Origin: an uncultured Olegusella sp.
Lineage (GTDB): Bacteria; Actinomycetota; Coriobacteriia; Coriobacteriales; Atopobiaceae
Assembly (NCBI RefSeq): GCF_947253395.1
Contig: NZ_CAMXYY010000066.1
Location: 1 to 8,068, forward strand
Direction: 5' to 3'
DNA length: 8,068 nt
The position numbers and the translations under genes were made by a program. Under the pieces are notes generated by a model. That model did not search any database. It was not told where the DNA came from and saw nothing but the letters and a program-made list of their open reading frames with translations. This document shows, one piece after another, positions 1 to 5,763 of this stretch (positions are counted from its first letter, which is position 1; every line of letters begins with the position of its first letter).

Positions 1-82
1 GGCTGCGTCATTTGAAATGATGTGTGGCGTTTGGCAAGCAGGGCACCACAGATCCCTGCGCGCTACAGATCCCCTCATCGAC
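1..82. other. Non-coding stretch downstream of whiA
   Basis: No gene is supported here. The stretch lies 3' of whiA (which reads leftwards), so a terminator for the rapZ-whiA transcript might be expected, but I find no GC-rich stem followed by a T run on the minus strand. What can be seen is a 13-nt palindrome, TCATTTGAAATGA, at 8-20, and a 9-nt direct repeat, ACAGATCCC, at 48-56 and 65-73. Both are short enough to be chance. Transcription may continue into a gene beyond the left edge. Confidence 0.5.
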
Positions 83-1024
83 TTAGCTTTGCCTGTGGCT
101 ATGCTCATCGAGGAAAGCGGCAAGACGGAGAGCACGGTGATGCATAGCAGATTTGCCGACAGGCGGATTGCAGAGCTTGCCTAAAGACGCCAACGACAGC
201 TCGGGATGCATTCGTCGTAGCAAGCAGAACTCGCGTAGCGCAGGCGGCAAAACTCGAAGGCCAACTTCGCGTTCTGCTCGATCTACCAAGGCTTGCTGTG
301 TAGCTGCAGCTCCTGTGGAACGCGCTTGATTGGCAATCTCGGCATTTACACGACGATTAACGTCATTTTTAAGTGTCTTTACCTGGCGCACTTGTGACAC
401 TGCCAAAGCAGAGCGCTTGGCGCCAATTACTTGCAGCATTGATACGACGCCTTCAAAGCTTTTTAGATACACCACATACGACCCGCGTCTATGGTTTACA
501 CGGGCATCAACTCCCAAGTGAGTAGCAAGCTCACGTACCTCTTCGGCGAGACGCTCACCCGAAAGTGCAATCTCCAAATGGAAATCTCCTCGCGGATCAG
601 ACACAAAGCCGCCCGCCATGAATGCACCGCGCAAATATGCTTCCTGACAACAACGCTTTTTGACGAGCCTTGGTGGAATTCCTGACGCAAGTCCGCGCCC
701 TGGTAACAAAATACCTAGCTGTATGAGTGCATCTTCCAGCTCTGCTTGATTGCGAATTTCAATCAAAAAGTTATGTGCGCGGTGCAGATTGGAGCGACGT
801 ACTGTAAGAGGTGTCTCCAAGTCAAACAATTTGTGTGACAGACGGATCATCGTGCGTGCAACGGCACCCGTTTCGGTGGCTACGCGCAACGACCAGCTGC
901 CCGATCCGTGAAATGAGAGCGTGCCACAAACGCGCATAATGGCCGAAAGTTCGGCATAGGCGCAGTCAGGACAGTTGCCATCCACGCGAGAAAGTTCATC
1001 TTTGACCTGGGCTGTAAATGACAT
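83..1024 (-). CDS. whiA: WhiA-family DNA-binding protein (sporulation/cell-division regulator homologue)
   Basis: This 313-residue protein has the usual length and layout of WhiA. An N-terminal region carries the CPDCAYAEL motif (C18, C21). A degenerate LAGLIDADG homing-endonuclease-like domain follows, with the family hallmark CCQEAYLRGAFMAGG at about 125-139. The conserved NDVNRRVNAEIANQ segment lies at about 220-233. The C-terminal helix-turn-helix is at about 277-303 (SLASLGKLCNPPVGKSAMHHR). In Streptomyces WhiA is a transcription factor that works with WhiB; in Bacillus it affects division and chromosome segregation without a clear regulon. Which role applies here cannot be read from the sequence, and a sporulation role would not be expected in a Coriobacteriia-like host. 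The start ATG is 19 nt after the rapZ stop and has only a weak AGG about 8 nt upstream, so translation may be helped by coupling to rapZ. Family assignment is firm. Confidence 0.95.
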   Translation of the reverse strand: MSFTAQVKDELSRVDGNCPDCAYAELSAIMRVCGTLSFHGSGSWSLRVATETGAVARTMIRLSHKLFDLETPLTVRRSNLHRAHNFLIEIRNQAELEDALIQLGILLPGRGLASGIPPRLVKKRCCQEAYLRGAFMAGGFVSDPRGDFHLEIALSGERLAEEVRELATHLGVDARVNHRRGSYVVYLKSFEGVVSMLQVIGAKRSALAVSQVRQVKTLKNDVNRRVNAEIANQARSTGAAATQQALVDRAEREVGLRVLPPALREFCLLRRMHPELSLASLGKLCNPPVGKSAMHHRALRLAAFLDEHSHRQS

Positions 1025-1043
1025 AAGCTAGCCTGACTGCGTG

Positions 1044-1985
1044 CTAATGCGCGTCGGACTCGCCTTTGCGGAATACGGCGAGCTTGAGATCACGGTGGGA
1101 GAGTGTCACGTTGTATGTGCGCTCCTTGAGGTAGGCAGCAGTATAGTTGGCAATAGCGACGCTGCGATGCTGGCCACCAGTGCAACCAATTGCGATGGAT
1201 AGTGTTGGCTTGCCTTCGGCCACATAACCTGGCATTACGACATCTAGTAGACGCTTCCACGCCTTAGTAAATTCGCTTGTCACAGGGTGATCGAGCACAT
1301 ATGTTGCGACACGTTCGTCATTGCCTGTGAGATTGCGCATCTCAGGGTCATAAAATGGATTGGGCAAAAAACGCACGTCAATAAGCAGATCCGCCTCGGT
1401 TGGCAAGCCATGCTTAAAGCCAAAAGAAAACACATGGACATCCATGAGCTGCTGTTCGCTTACATGCGAGAAGTTACGACGAATACGGCCGCGCAAAGTT
1501 GAGGTGCGCATGCTACTGGTATCTATCACGAGGTCAGCGCGGTTGCGAACCTCTTGGAGCTGTGCGCGTTCACGACGAATTGCGTTTTCGATACCCTCAC
1601 CAGAAATTTGTAAAGGGTGACGACGTCGATTTTCATCATAACGGCGACAAAGTACTTCGTCTGAGCTATCTAGAAAGATTATTTTGTAGCTGATTTCGTG
1701 GTCGTCAAGTTCCTTAAGCGCATCAAAGAGATCTTCAAAGAGCCCCTGGCTGCGTAGGTCACAGGTCACAGCTAAGTGGCGACCAGTTGCAGAATTGATA
1801 CCCACAATATGCGCAAGTTGCAAAATGAGTCCAGGCGGTAGATTGTCAATACAGTAGTAACCCATGTCTTCAAAAGCATGTATTGCCTGAGTGCGTCCCG
1901 ACCCTGACATGCCCGTGATAATCGCAACATCAGGCACCGTAGCATCTTTGGCTGCTTTGCGCATTTCACGGTCTTTGGCTGTCAT
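1044..1985 (-). CDS. rapZ: RapZ/YvcJ-family nucleotide-binding protein (RNase adapter family)
   Basis: This 313-residue cytoplasmic protein is full length for RapZ (about 285-300) plus a charged N-terminal extension of about 16 residues. The P-loop-like motif is GMSGSGRT at 25-32, followed by FEDMGYYCIDNLPP at 38-51. The segment FLDSSDEVLCRRYDENRRRHPL at about 104-125 corresponds to the family's Walker B-like region. SFGFKHGLP and DVRFLPNP lie at 187-210, and the signature GCTGGQHRSV at 267-276. In E. coli the C-terminal half binds GlmZ/GlmY RNA and steers RNase E; in Bacillus YvcJ binds and hydrolyses nucleotides. No GlmZ-like RNA is visible, so the substrate here is unknown. Arg31 (codon CGC) stands where the Walker A lysine is expected. 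The start at 1985 is chosen for its strong AAAGGAG site five bases upstream; Met8 has no such site. It is first gene of a probable rapZ-whiA operon; yvcK, often between them, is absent. Confidence 0.95.
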   Translation of the reverse strand: MTAKDREMRKAAKDATVPDVAIITGMSGSGRTQAIHAFEDMGYYCIDNLPPGLILQLAHIVGINSATGRHLAVTCDLRSQGLFEDLFDALKELDDHEISYKIIFLDSSDEVLCRRYDENRRRHPLQISGEGIENAIRRERAQLQEVRNRADLVIDTSSMRTSTLRGRIRRNFSHVSEQQLMDVHVFSFGFKHGLPTEADLLIDVRFLPNPFYDPEMRNLTGNDERVATYVLDHPVTSEFTKAWKRLLDVVMPGYVAEGKPTLSIAIGCTGGQHRSVAIANYTAAYLKERTYNVTLSHRDLKLAVFRKGESDAH

Positions 1986-2001
1986 ACTGTCTCCTTTGCA
2001 A
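1983..2001 (-). repeat. Inverted start-region repeat, copy at rapZ
   Basis: Read on the minus strand this is TTGC-AAAGGAGACAGTATG, comprising the rapZ ribosome-binding site, 5-nt spacer and start codon. It matches the gap start region at 2251-2270 in 15 consecutive bases (AAAGGAGACAGTATG), plus TTGC upstream with a single inserted G in the gap copy. The Shine-Dalgarno and ATG parts are expected to resemble one another, but the identical ACAGT spacer and the flanking TTGC are not required by function. Confidence 0.7.
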
Positions 2002-2267
2002 CTCTCATCTAATCCTAGCGCAGATGAGCTTATTCGACCTCACAACAGCTTGAGAAGTCTGCATAGTAGAGAAAAACATCGTAATATGAGATTGATTCCA
2101 CATTGAGTAACCGTACAAGCTCGTTTTTTATACTAACCACTGAATTTTTCTAGGAACTCGCTATTCCGATGGGTTTAGACTCCATTTTTTGGGTAGAATT
2201 TAAGAAGTAATCGATTAGGTCTTATTTCAGGGACAGGCTCTGAAGAGGCCTTGCGAAAGGAGACAGT
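1986..2267. promoter_or_regulatory. Divergent control region between rapZ and gap
   Basis: The 282 bp contain no supportable gene and must hold promoters for both directions. It is AT-rich with poly-T tracts at 2124-2129, 2145-2149 and 2185-2190. For gap the best -10-like hexamers are TATACT (2129-2134) and TAGAAT (2194-2199), but neither has a good -35 at 16-18 bp. For rapZ, TACTAT (minus strand, 2063-2068) is a possible -10, also without a clear -35. A small imperfect hairpin, AGGCTC-TGAA-GAG(G)CCT, lies at 2235-2251 just before the gap ribosome site; it could shape or protect the leader. The region as a regulatory zone is certain from geometry; the exact promoters are not resolved. Confidence 0.5.
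2004..2028. repeat. Inverted repeat in the rapZ leader
   Basis: CTCATCT (2004-2010) and AGATGAG (2022-2028) are perfect 7-bp complements separated by 11 nt. The element begins 7 nt upstream of the rapZ AGGAG motif on the minus strand. It could form a leader hairpin or be an operator. A 7-bp dyad can arise by chance, so the functional reading is weak. Confidence 0.3.
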
Positions 2268-2270
2268 ATG
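2251..2270 (+). repeat. Inverted start-region repeat, copy at gap
   Basis: TTGCG-AAAGGAGACAGTATG holds the gap ribosome-binding site (AAAGGAG, 2256-2262), a 5-nt spacer and the start codon at 2268. It is the inverted counterpart of the rapZ start at 1983-2001, with one extra G. It fixes the gap start unambiguously and predicts strong initiation, fitting a highly expressed glycolytic gene. Confidence 0.7.
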
Positions 2271-3293
2271 GCAGTTAAGGTTGCTATCAACGGCTTTGGA
2301 CGTATCGGCCGCCTGGCTTTTCGTCAGATGTTTGGTCACGAGGGCTCCGAGATCGTTGCCATCAATGACCTCACTTCTCCCGACATGCTTGCGTATCTGC
2401 TGAAATATGATTCTACGCAGGGTAACTACAGCCGTGACCACAAGGTCGAAGCCACTGAAGATGCTATCGTTGTCGATGGCAAGAAGATCACCATTTACAA
2501 AGAGGCTGACGCTAACAACCTTCCTTGGGGCGAGCTTGGTGTTGACGTTGTTCTCGAGTGCACTGGTTTCTACACCTCTAAGGCAAAGGCACAAGCCCAT
2601 ATCAATGCTGGCGCCAAGAAGGTCGTCATCTCTGCTCCTGCAGGCAATGACCTTCCCACCATTGTCTTTAATGTCAACCACGAGCAGCTGACCGCTGATG
2701 ACAATATCATCTCTGCAGCTTCTTGCACCACCAACTGCCTCGCTCCCATGGCAAAGGGTCTCAATGACTTTGCTCCTATCGTCTCGGGCATCATGACCAC
2801 CATCCACGCCTTCACGGGCGATCAGATGCCTCTTGATGGTCCTCAGCGCAAGGGCAACTTCCGTCGTAGCCGCGCTTGCTCCGAGAACATCGTCCCCAAC
2901 TCCACGGGTGCTGCAAAGGCCATCGGCTTGGTTCTCCCCGAGCTCAACGGCAAGCTCATTGGTGCAGCTCAGCGCGTCCCGACGCCCACTGGCTCCCTCA
3001 CCAACCTCTACGCTGTCGTTGACAAGACTGTCACCGTTGACGAGGTCAACGCTGCCATGAAGGCTTACGCCGAGACCATCCCTGAGACCTTTGCCTACAA
3101 CACCGATGACATCGTTTCTCGCGATATCGTTGGTGAGACCCATGGTTCCATCTTTGATGCTACTCAGACCATGGTTCAGGACCTTGGCAATGGTCAGAGC
3201 CTCGTTCAGGTTACCTCTTGGTATGACAACGAGAACTCCTACACCTCCCAGATGGTCCGCACCATTAAGTACTTCGAGAAGTTCGTCGCCTAG
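2268..3293 (+). CDS. gap: Glyceraldehyde-3-phosphate dehydrogenase, phosphorylating, type I (NAD-dependent)
   Basis: This 341-residue cytoplasmic enzyme oxidises glyceraldehyde 3-phosphate with phosphate and NAD+ to 1,3-bisphosphoglycerate and NADH. The Rossmann motif INGFGRIGRLAFRQ is at 7-20. Asp34 in AINDLTS ends the second strand and favours NAD over NADP. The catalytic loop ASCTTNCLAP is at 151-160 with Cys153 as nucleophile, and His180 in TTIHAFT is the general base. STGAAKAIG (212-220), RVPTPTGS (236-243) and WYDNENSY (318-325) complete the signature. Length is normal. Codon use is strongly biased to C-ending Asn, Asp, Ile and Thr codons, as expected of a highly expressed gene and more so than in the flanking regulators. 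It is followed by an intrinsic terminator, so it may be made mostly as a single-gene message with partial read-through into pgk-tpiA. No CggR-type regulator gene precedes it in this window. Confidence 0.98.
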   Translation: MAVKVAINGFGRIGRLAFRQMFGHEGSEIVAINDLTSPDMLAYLLKYDSTQGNYSRDHKVEATEDAIVVDGKKITIYKEADANNLPWGELGVDVVLECTGFYTSKAKAQAHINAGAKKVVISAPAGNDLPTIVFNVNHEQLTADDNIISAASCTTNCLAPMAKGLNDFAPIVSGIMTTIHAFTGDQMPLDGPQRKGNFRRSRACSENIVPNSTGAAKAIGLVLPELNGKLIGAAQRVPTPTGSLTNLYAVVDKTVTVDEVNAAMKAYAETIPETFAYNTDDIVSRDIVGETHGSIFDATQTMVQDLGNGQSLVQVTSWYDNENSYTSQMVRTIKYFEKFVA

Positions 3294-3297
3294 TCGA

Positions 3298-3325
3298 CGC
3301 GCTCCCCTTGGTAGCAATGGGCGCG
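3298..3325 (+). promoter_or_regulatory. Candidate hairpin competing with the gap terminator
   Basis: CGCGC (3298-3302) plus CC (3304-3305) can pair with GG (3319-3320) plus GCGCG (3321-3325), giving 7 base pairs with one bulged T and a 13-nt loop. These right-arm bases are also the left arm of the terminator stem at 3319-3352, so the two structures exclude one another. This is the geometry of an antiterminator. It rests on GC-rich complementarity only and could be fortuitous. Confidence 0.3.
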
Positions 3326-3359
3326 GTGCAGCTTTCGGGCCGCTCCGCGCTCTTTTTTT
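3319..3359 (+). terminator. Intrinsic terminator between gap and pgk
   Basis: GCGCGG (3321-3326) pairs perfectly with CCGCGC (3345-3350). The stem extends outward by G3320-T3351 (wobble) and G3319-C3352, and inward past single mismatches by two 2-bp steps (GC/GC each). Seven T residues (3353-3359) follow at once. It lies 25 nt after the gap stop codon, inside what is otherwise a gap-pgk-tpiA operon, and should lower pgk-tpiA expression relative to gap. Confidence 0.85.
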
Positions 3360-3370
3360 AAGGGGAAATA

Positions 3371-3386
3371 TTGGACGTGCGTCCAA
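3371..3386. promoter_or_regulatory. 16-bp dyad upstream of pgk, possible operator
   Basis: TTGGACG-TG-CGTCCAA is a perfect 7-bp inverted repeat with a 2-nt centre, ending 44 nt before the pgk start and placed just after the gap terminator. Such short-spacer symmetry suits a dimeric DNA-binding protein better than an RNA hairpin. Its first six bases, TTGGAC, resemble a -35 box, but the hexamer 17 bp downstream (TAGGGC) is a poor -10, so a pgk promoter here is not established. A weak CCCT-CGT-AGGG stem follows at 3388-3398. Confidence 0.4.
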
Positions 3387-3430
3387 ACCCTCGTAGGGCT
3401 TTATTCGCACCAGTACAAAAAGGAGCATCT

Positions 3431-4624
3431 ATGGCATTTACCAAGAAGACCGTCCGTGACATTGATGTCAAGGGCAAGAAAGTTCTGATGCGTGTTGATT
3501 TCAACGTGCCTCTCAAGGATGGTGTTGTCACCGATGACACCCGTGTTCGTGCTGCAATTCCTACCATTCAATATCTCAAGGAGCAGGGCGCTGGCATTAT
3601 TTTGATGAGTCACCTTGGTCGTCCCAAGGGAGACGGTCCTGAGCCTGAGCTTTCGCTCAAGCCTGCAGCCGACAAGTTGGCTGAGCTTACGGGCTTTGAT
3701 GTCAAGTTTGTTCCTGACACCTATGGTGATGAAGCTGCAGCAGCGTGCGCAGAGGTCAAGCCAGGTGACATCATTGTTCTTGAGAATGTTCGCTTCCTCA
3801 AGGCTGAGAAGAAAAACGATCCCGAGGTTGCAAAGAAGCTTGCCTCCTACGCTGATATCTTTGTTCTTGATGCTTTTGGTACGGCTCACCGTGCACAGGG
3901 TTCCGTTGTCGGTCCAGCTGCTTATCTGCCTGCTGTCGCCGGCTTCCTGCTTGAAAAGGAGGTCGATACTCTGACCTCCATCTTTGCCGATCCCGAGCGT
4001 CCCTTTGTTGCTATCGTTGGTGGATCTAAGGTTTCCTCCAAGATTGGCGTTCTTGACCACCTGATTGACTCTGCTGATACGCTCATCATCGGTGGCGGTA
4101 TGGCTTATACCTTCTTCCTTGCCAAGGGGTATAAGACCGTTGGTACTTCTTTGAAGGAACTCGATTGGGTTGAGCCTGCAGCCAAGATGCTTAAGAAGGC
4201 CGAGGCCAAAGGCTGCAAGATTTTGCTTCCTATCGACAATGTTGTTGCCGATCATTTTGGCGAAGATGCAACGGGCGAAATTGTTGCTTCCGATGCTATT
4301 CCCGAAGATCGCATGGGTATGGATATTGGCCCCGAGACTATCGAGCTGTACTGCGATGCTGTTAAGGCCGCAAAGACCGTCTTTTGGAATGGTCCCATGG
4401 GTGTCTTTGAGATGGATCAGTTTGCAAAGGGCACCGAGGCTGTTGCTCGCGCCATTGCAGATTCTGAGTGCACATCTATCATCGGTGGTGGCGACTCTGT
4501 TGCCGCTATCAACAAGTTCAACCTTGCTGACAAGATGAGCTGGATTTCCACGGGCGGTGGAGCCTCGATGGAGCTCGTTGAAGGCAAGGCTCTTCCTGGA
4601 GTGGAGGCGCTTCTCGATGCGTAA
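3431..4624 (+). CDS. pgk: Phosphoglycerate kinase
   Basis: This 397-residue cytoplasmic enzyme transfers phosphate from 1,3-bisphosphoglycerate to ADP, making ATP and 3-phosphoglycerate. Substrate-binding motifs of the N-domain are RVDFNVPL (21-28), SHLGRPKG (60-67), ENVRF (118-122) and DAFGTAHR (147-154). The C-domain nucleotide site shows GGSKVSSK (197-204), GGGMAYTF (221-228), WNGPMGVFE (319-327), GGGDS (352-356) and STGGGAS (373-379). Length is normal for bacteria. The start is the ATG behind AAGGAG (3420-3425) with a 5-nt spacer; the frame stays open 20 codons further to a TTG at 3371, but that lies in the dyad and adds no family sequence. The 3' end overlaps tpiA by 8 nt, so the two are co-transcribed and probably translationally coupled. 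The gap-pgk terminator suggests separate control or partial read-through from gap. Confidence 0.97.
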   Translation: MAFTKKTVRDIDVKGKKVLMRVDFNVPLKDGVVTDDTRVRAAIPTIQYLKEQGAGIILMSHLGRPKGDGPEPELSLKPAADKLAELTGFDVKFVPDTYGDEAAAACAEVKPGDIIVLENVRFLKAEKKNDPEVAKKLASYADIFVLDAFGTAHRAQGSVVGPAAYLPAVAGFLLEKEVDTLTSIFADPERPFVAIVGGSKVSSKIGVLDHLIDSADTLIIGGGMAYTFFLAKGYKTVGTSLKELDWVEPAAKMLKKAEAKGCKILLPIDNVVADHFGEDATGEIVASDAIPEDRMGMDIGPETIELYCDAVKAAKTVFWNGPMGVFEMDQFAKGTEAVARAIADSECTSIIGGGDSVAAINKFNLADKMSWISTGGGASMELVEGKALPGVEALLDA

Positions 4625-5381
4625 AAGGATGATTGCTGGTAACTGGAAAATGAATATGACCTACACCGAGGGCGTTGTCCTCGCACAGGGTCTTGCTCGT
4701 GAACTCGAGGGTGGCACGGGTGACGTAGACGTGGTCGTTTGCCCCCCTGCGGTTGACCTCAAGGGTGTTTCTGAGGTCATTGAGCACGAGTCTGCTCCCT
4801 TTGCCCTCGGTGGACAGAATGTCTACTGGGAGGAGAAGGGCGCCTATACGGGAGAGACCGCTCCCAACATGCTGGAGTCTGTTGGTGCTACCTACTGCAT
4901 CATTGGTCACTCTGAGCGTCGCGGTTACTTTGGCGAGACCGATGAGGACATCAACCGCAAAGCCAAGGCTCTGATGGCTCACAATATTGTGCCCATCAGC
5001 TGCTGTGGTGAGTCTCTTGAGATTCGCGAGGCTGGCACCCATGTTGCCTTTGTCGTTGACCAGATCAAAAAGGACACCGAGGGCCTCGAGATTACCGATC
5101 CCTCCAAGTATGTTATTGCGTATGAGCCCATCTGGGCTATCGGTACAGGCAAGACTGCTACCGCTGATGATGCTCAGGAAGTTTGCGGTGCAATCCGCGA
5201 GACCTTGACTGAGATTTTTGGCAAGGAAATCGCTGATGGTATCCGCATTCTCTATGGTGGCTCGGCAAAGCCCGATAACGTAGCTGGTTTCTTGGAGAAG
5301 CAAGACGTTGATGGTGCGCTTGTTGGTGGCGCATCTCTTAAGGCCGATAGCTTTGCTGCTATGGTCAAAGCTGCAATGTAA
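4617..5381 (+). CDS. tpiA: Triose-phosphate isomerase
   Basis: This 254-residue TIM-barrel enzyme interconverts dihydroxyacetone phosphate and glyceraldehyde 3-phosphate in the cytoplasm, feeding Gap. All catalytic elements are present: Asn9 and Lys11 in AGNWKMN (7-13), electrophile His98 in IIGHSERR (95-102), catalytic base Glu170 in AYEPIWAIGTGKTAT (168-182, which includes the flexible loop 6), and the phosphate-binding YGGS (213-216) and GALVGGASL (233-241). The chosen ATG lies within the end of pgk (shared ATGCGTAA) and has GGAGG at 4603-4607, 9 nt upstream, inside pgk coding sequence. Met5 is possible but its only AGG abuts it. The overlap implies coupling to pgk translation. The gene is directly followed by two terminators, so the operon ends here; gpm and eno are not adjacent. 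Confidence 0.97.
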   Translation: MRKRMIAGNWKMNMTYTEGVVLAQGLARELEGGTGDVDVVVCPPAVDLKGVSEVIEHESAPFALGGQNVYWEEKGAYTGETAPNMLESVGATYCIIGHSERRGYFGETDEDINRKAKALMAHNIVPISCCGESLEIREAGTHVAFVVDQIKKDTEGLEITDPSKYVIAYEPIWAIGTGKTATADDAQEVCGAIRETLTEIFGKEIADGIRILYGGSAKPDNVAGFLEKQDVDGALVGGASLKADSFAAMVKAAM

Positions 5382-5401
5382 GTAGCGTTGTGCTGACATC
5401 T

Positions 5402-5428
5402 GGGGCTGCTACGCAGCCCCGTTTGTCT
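5402..5428 (+). terminator. Intrinsic terminator after tpiA (first of two)
   Basis: GGGGCTGC (5402-5409) and GCAGCCCC (5413-5420) form a perfect 8-bp GC-rich stem closed by a 3-nt loop, followed by the T-rich GTTTGTCTT. It begins 20 nt after the tpiA stop and most likely ends the gap-pgk-tpiA transcript. Confidence 0.85.
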
Positions 5429-5457
5429 TGCTTGCATAGCGTTGTATGGTGGTATCC

Positions 5458-5493
5458 AAGCCTCGTCGCTTTGTGCGGCGAGGCTTTCTCTGT
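5458..5493 (+). terminator. Second tandem intrinsic terminator
   Basis: AAGCCTCGTCGC (5458-5469) pairs with GCGGCGAGGCTT (5475-5486) over 12 bp with one T-G wobble and a 5-nt loop (TTTGT), then a pyrimidine-rich TCTCTGT. The reverse strand lacks a T tail, so it acts on plus-strand transcripts. It backs up the first terminator and insulates the downstream transporter genes. Confidence 0.8.
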
Positions 5494-5763
5494 ACTGCTC
5501 TCAATTTATTGATGCACTGTTATTGTTGCGTGCTGAGGTAGGTAGAGGCACAACAAAAAAGCTCACTTTTCATCTCCTGTTGGAACGCGCTCTGCTTGCC
5601 GAAGAAATTGCTTGTAGCAACCATAAGCTAACATTAACTTTTCTTAATATCAGCCCTTTTATTGCAAACTAAGGCACTTTCACCGACCAAAAGCCTTGCC
5701 ACAAACTCAAGGACTCTTTAGCATCTAACAGGGAAGATGTGGGTATGGAGAATGAGGCACATC
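5494..5763. other. Non-coding region before the transporter genes
   Basis: No credible gene is present. An open frame from 5442 to 5672 begins inside the second terminator, has no ribosome site and resembles nothing I know. Visible elements are an imperfect dyad at 5523-5556 (TTGTTG-CG-TGC pairing with GCACAACAA, 9 bp with a 2-nt bulge, followed by an A run), AT-rich DNA at 5628-5665, and the promoter-like pair at 5696-5724. The 5-bp complement CCTTG/CAAGG (5694-5698, 5708-5712) overlaps the putative -35. Confidence 0.45.
5696..5724 (+). promoter_or_regulatory. Candidate promoter for the transporter operon
   Basis: TTGCCA (5696-5701) and TAGCAT (5719-5724) are separated by exactly 17 bp and match the housekeeping sigma consensus at 5/6 and 4/6 positions. 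Transcription would begin near 5731, leaving a leader of about 33 nt before the preferred start at 5764. It would leave almost no leader for a start at 5737, which supports the later start. Confidence 0.4.

Noticed and set aside
48..73. Direct repeat ACAGATCCC, two copies 17 nt apart start to start
   Set aside because: Only 9 nt and two copies; no third copy or spacing pattern suggests an array or attachment site.
1985..1985. Alternative rapZ start at Met8
   Set aside because: The strong, well-spaced AAAGGAG belongs to the first ATG; none precedes Met8.
2169..2190. ATGGG/TCCAT hairpin followed by six T's upstream of gap, terminator-like
   Set aside because: Only four Watson-Crick pairs plus a wobble with a 7-nt loop; too weak to call a terminator or attenuator.
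2175..3428. 417-codon minus-strand open frame across gap
   Set aside because: It is a shadow of the strongly biased gap codons in an antisense frame; the gap protein is unmistakable.
3371..3430. In-frame 20-codon N-terminal extension of pgk from a TTG
   Set aside because: The ATG at 3431 has an excellent AAGGAG site and matches the family N-terminus; the extension lies in the dyad and leader.
3872..3907. PGK segment VLDAFGTAHRAQGS differs from the VNDAFGTAHRAHAS seen in many species
   Set aside because: E. coli PGK also has a non-Asn residue and Gln in these places, so this is ordinary variation.
5442..5672. 76-codon open frame after tpiA
   Set aside because: It overlaps the second terminator stem, lacks a ribosome site and has no family resemblance.
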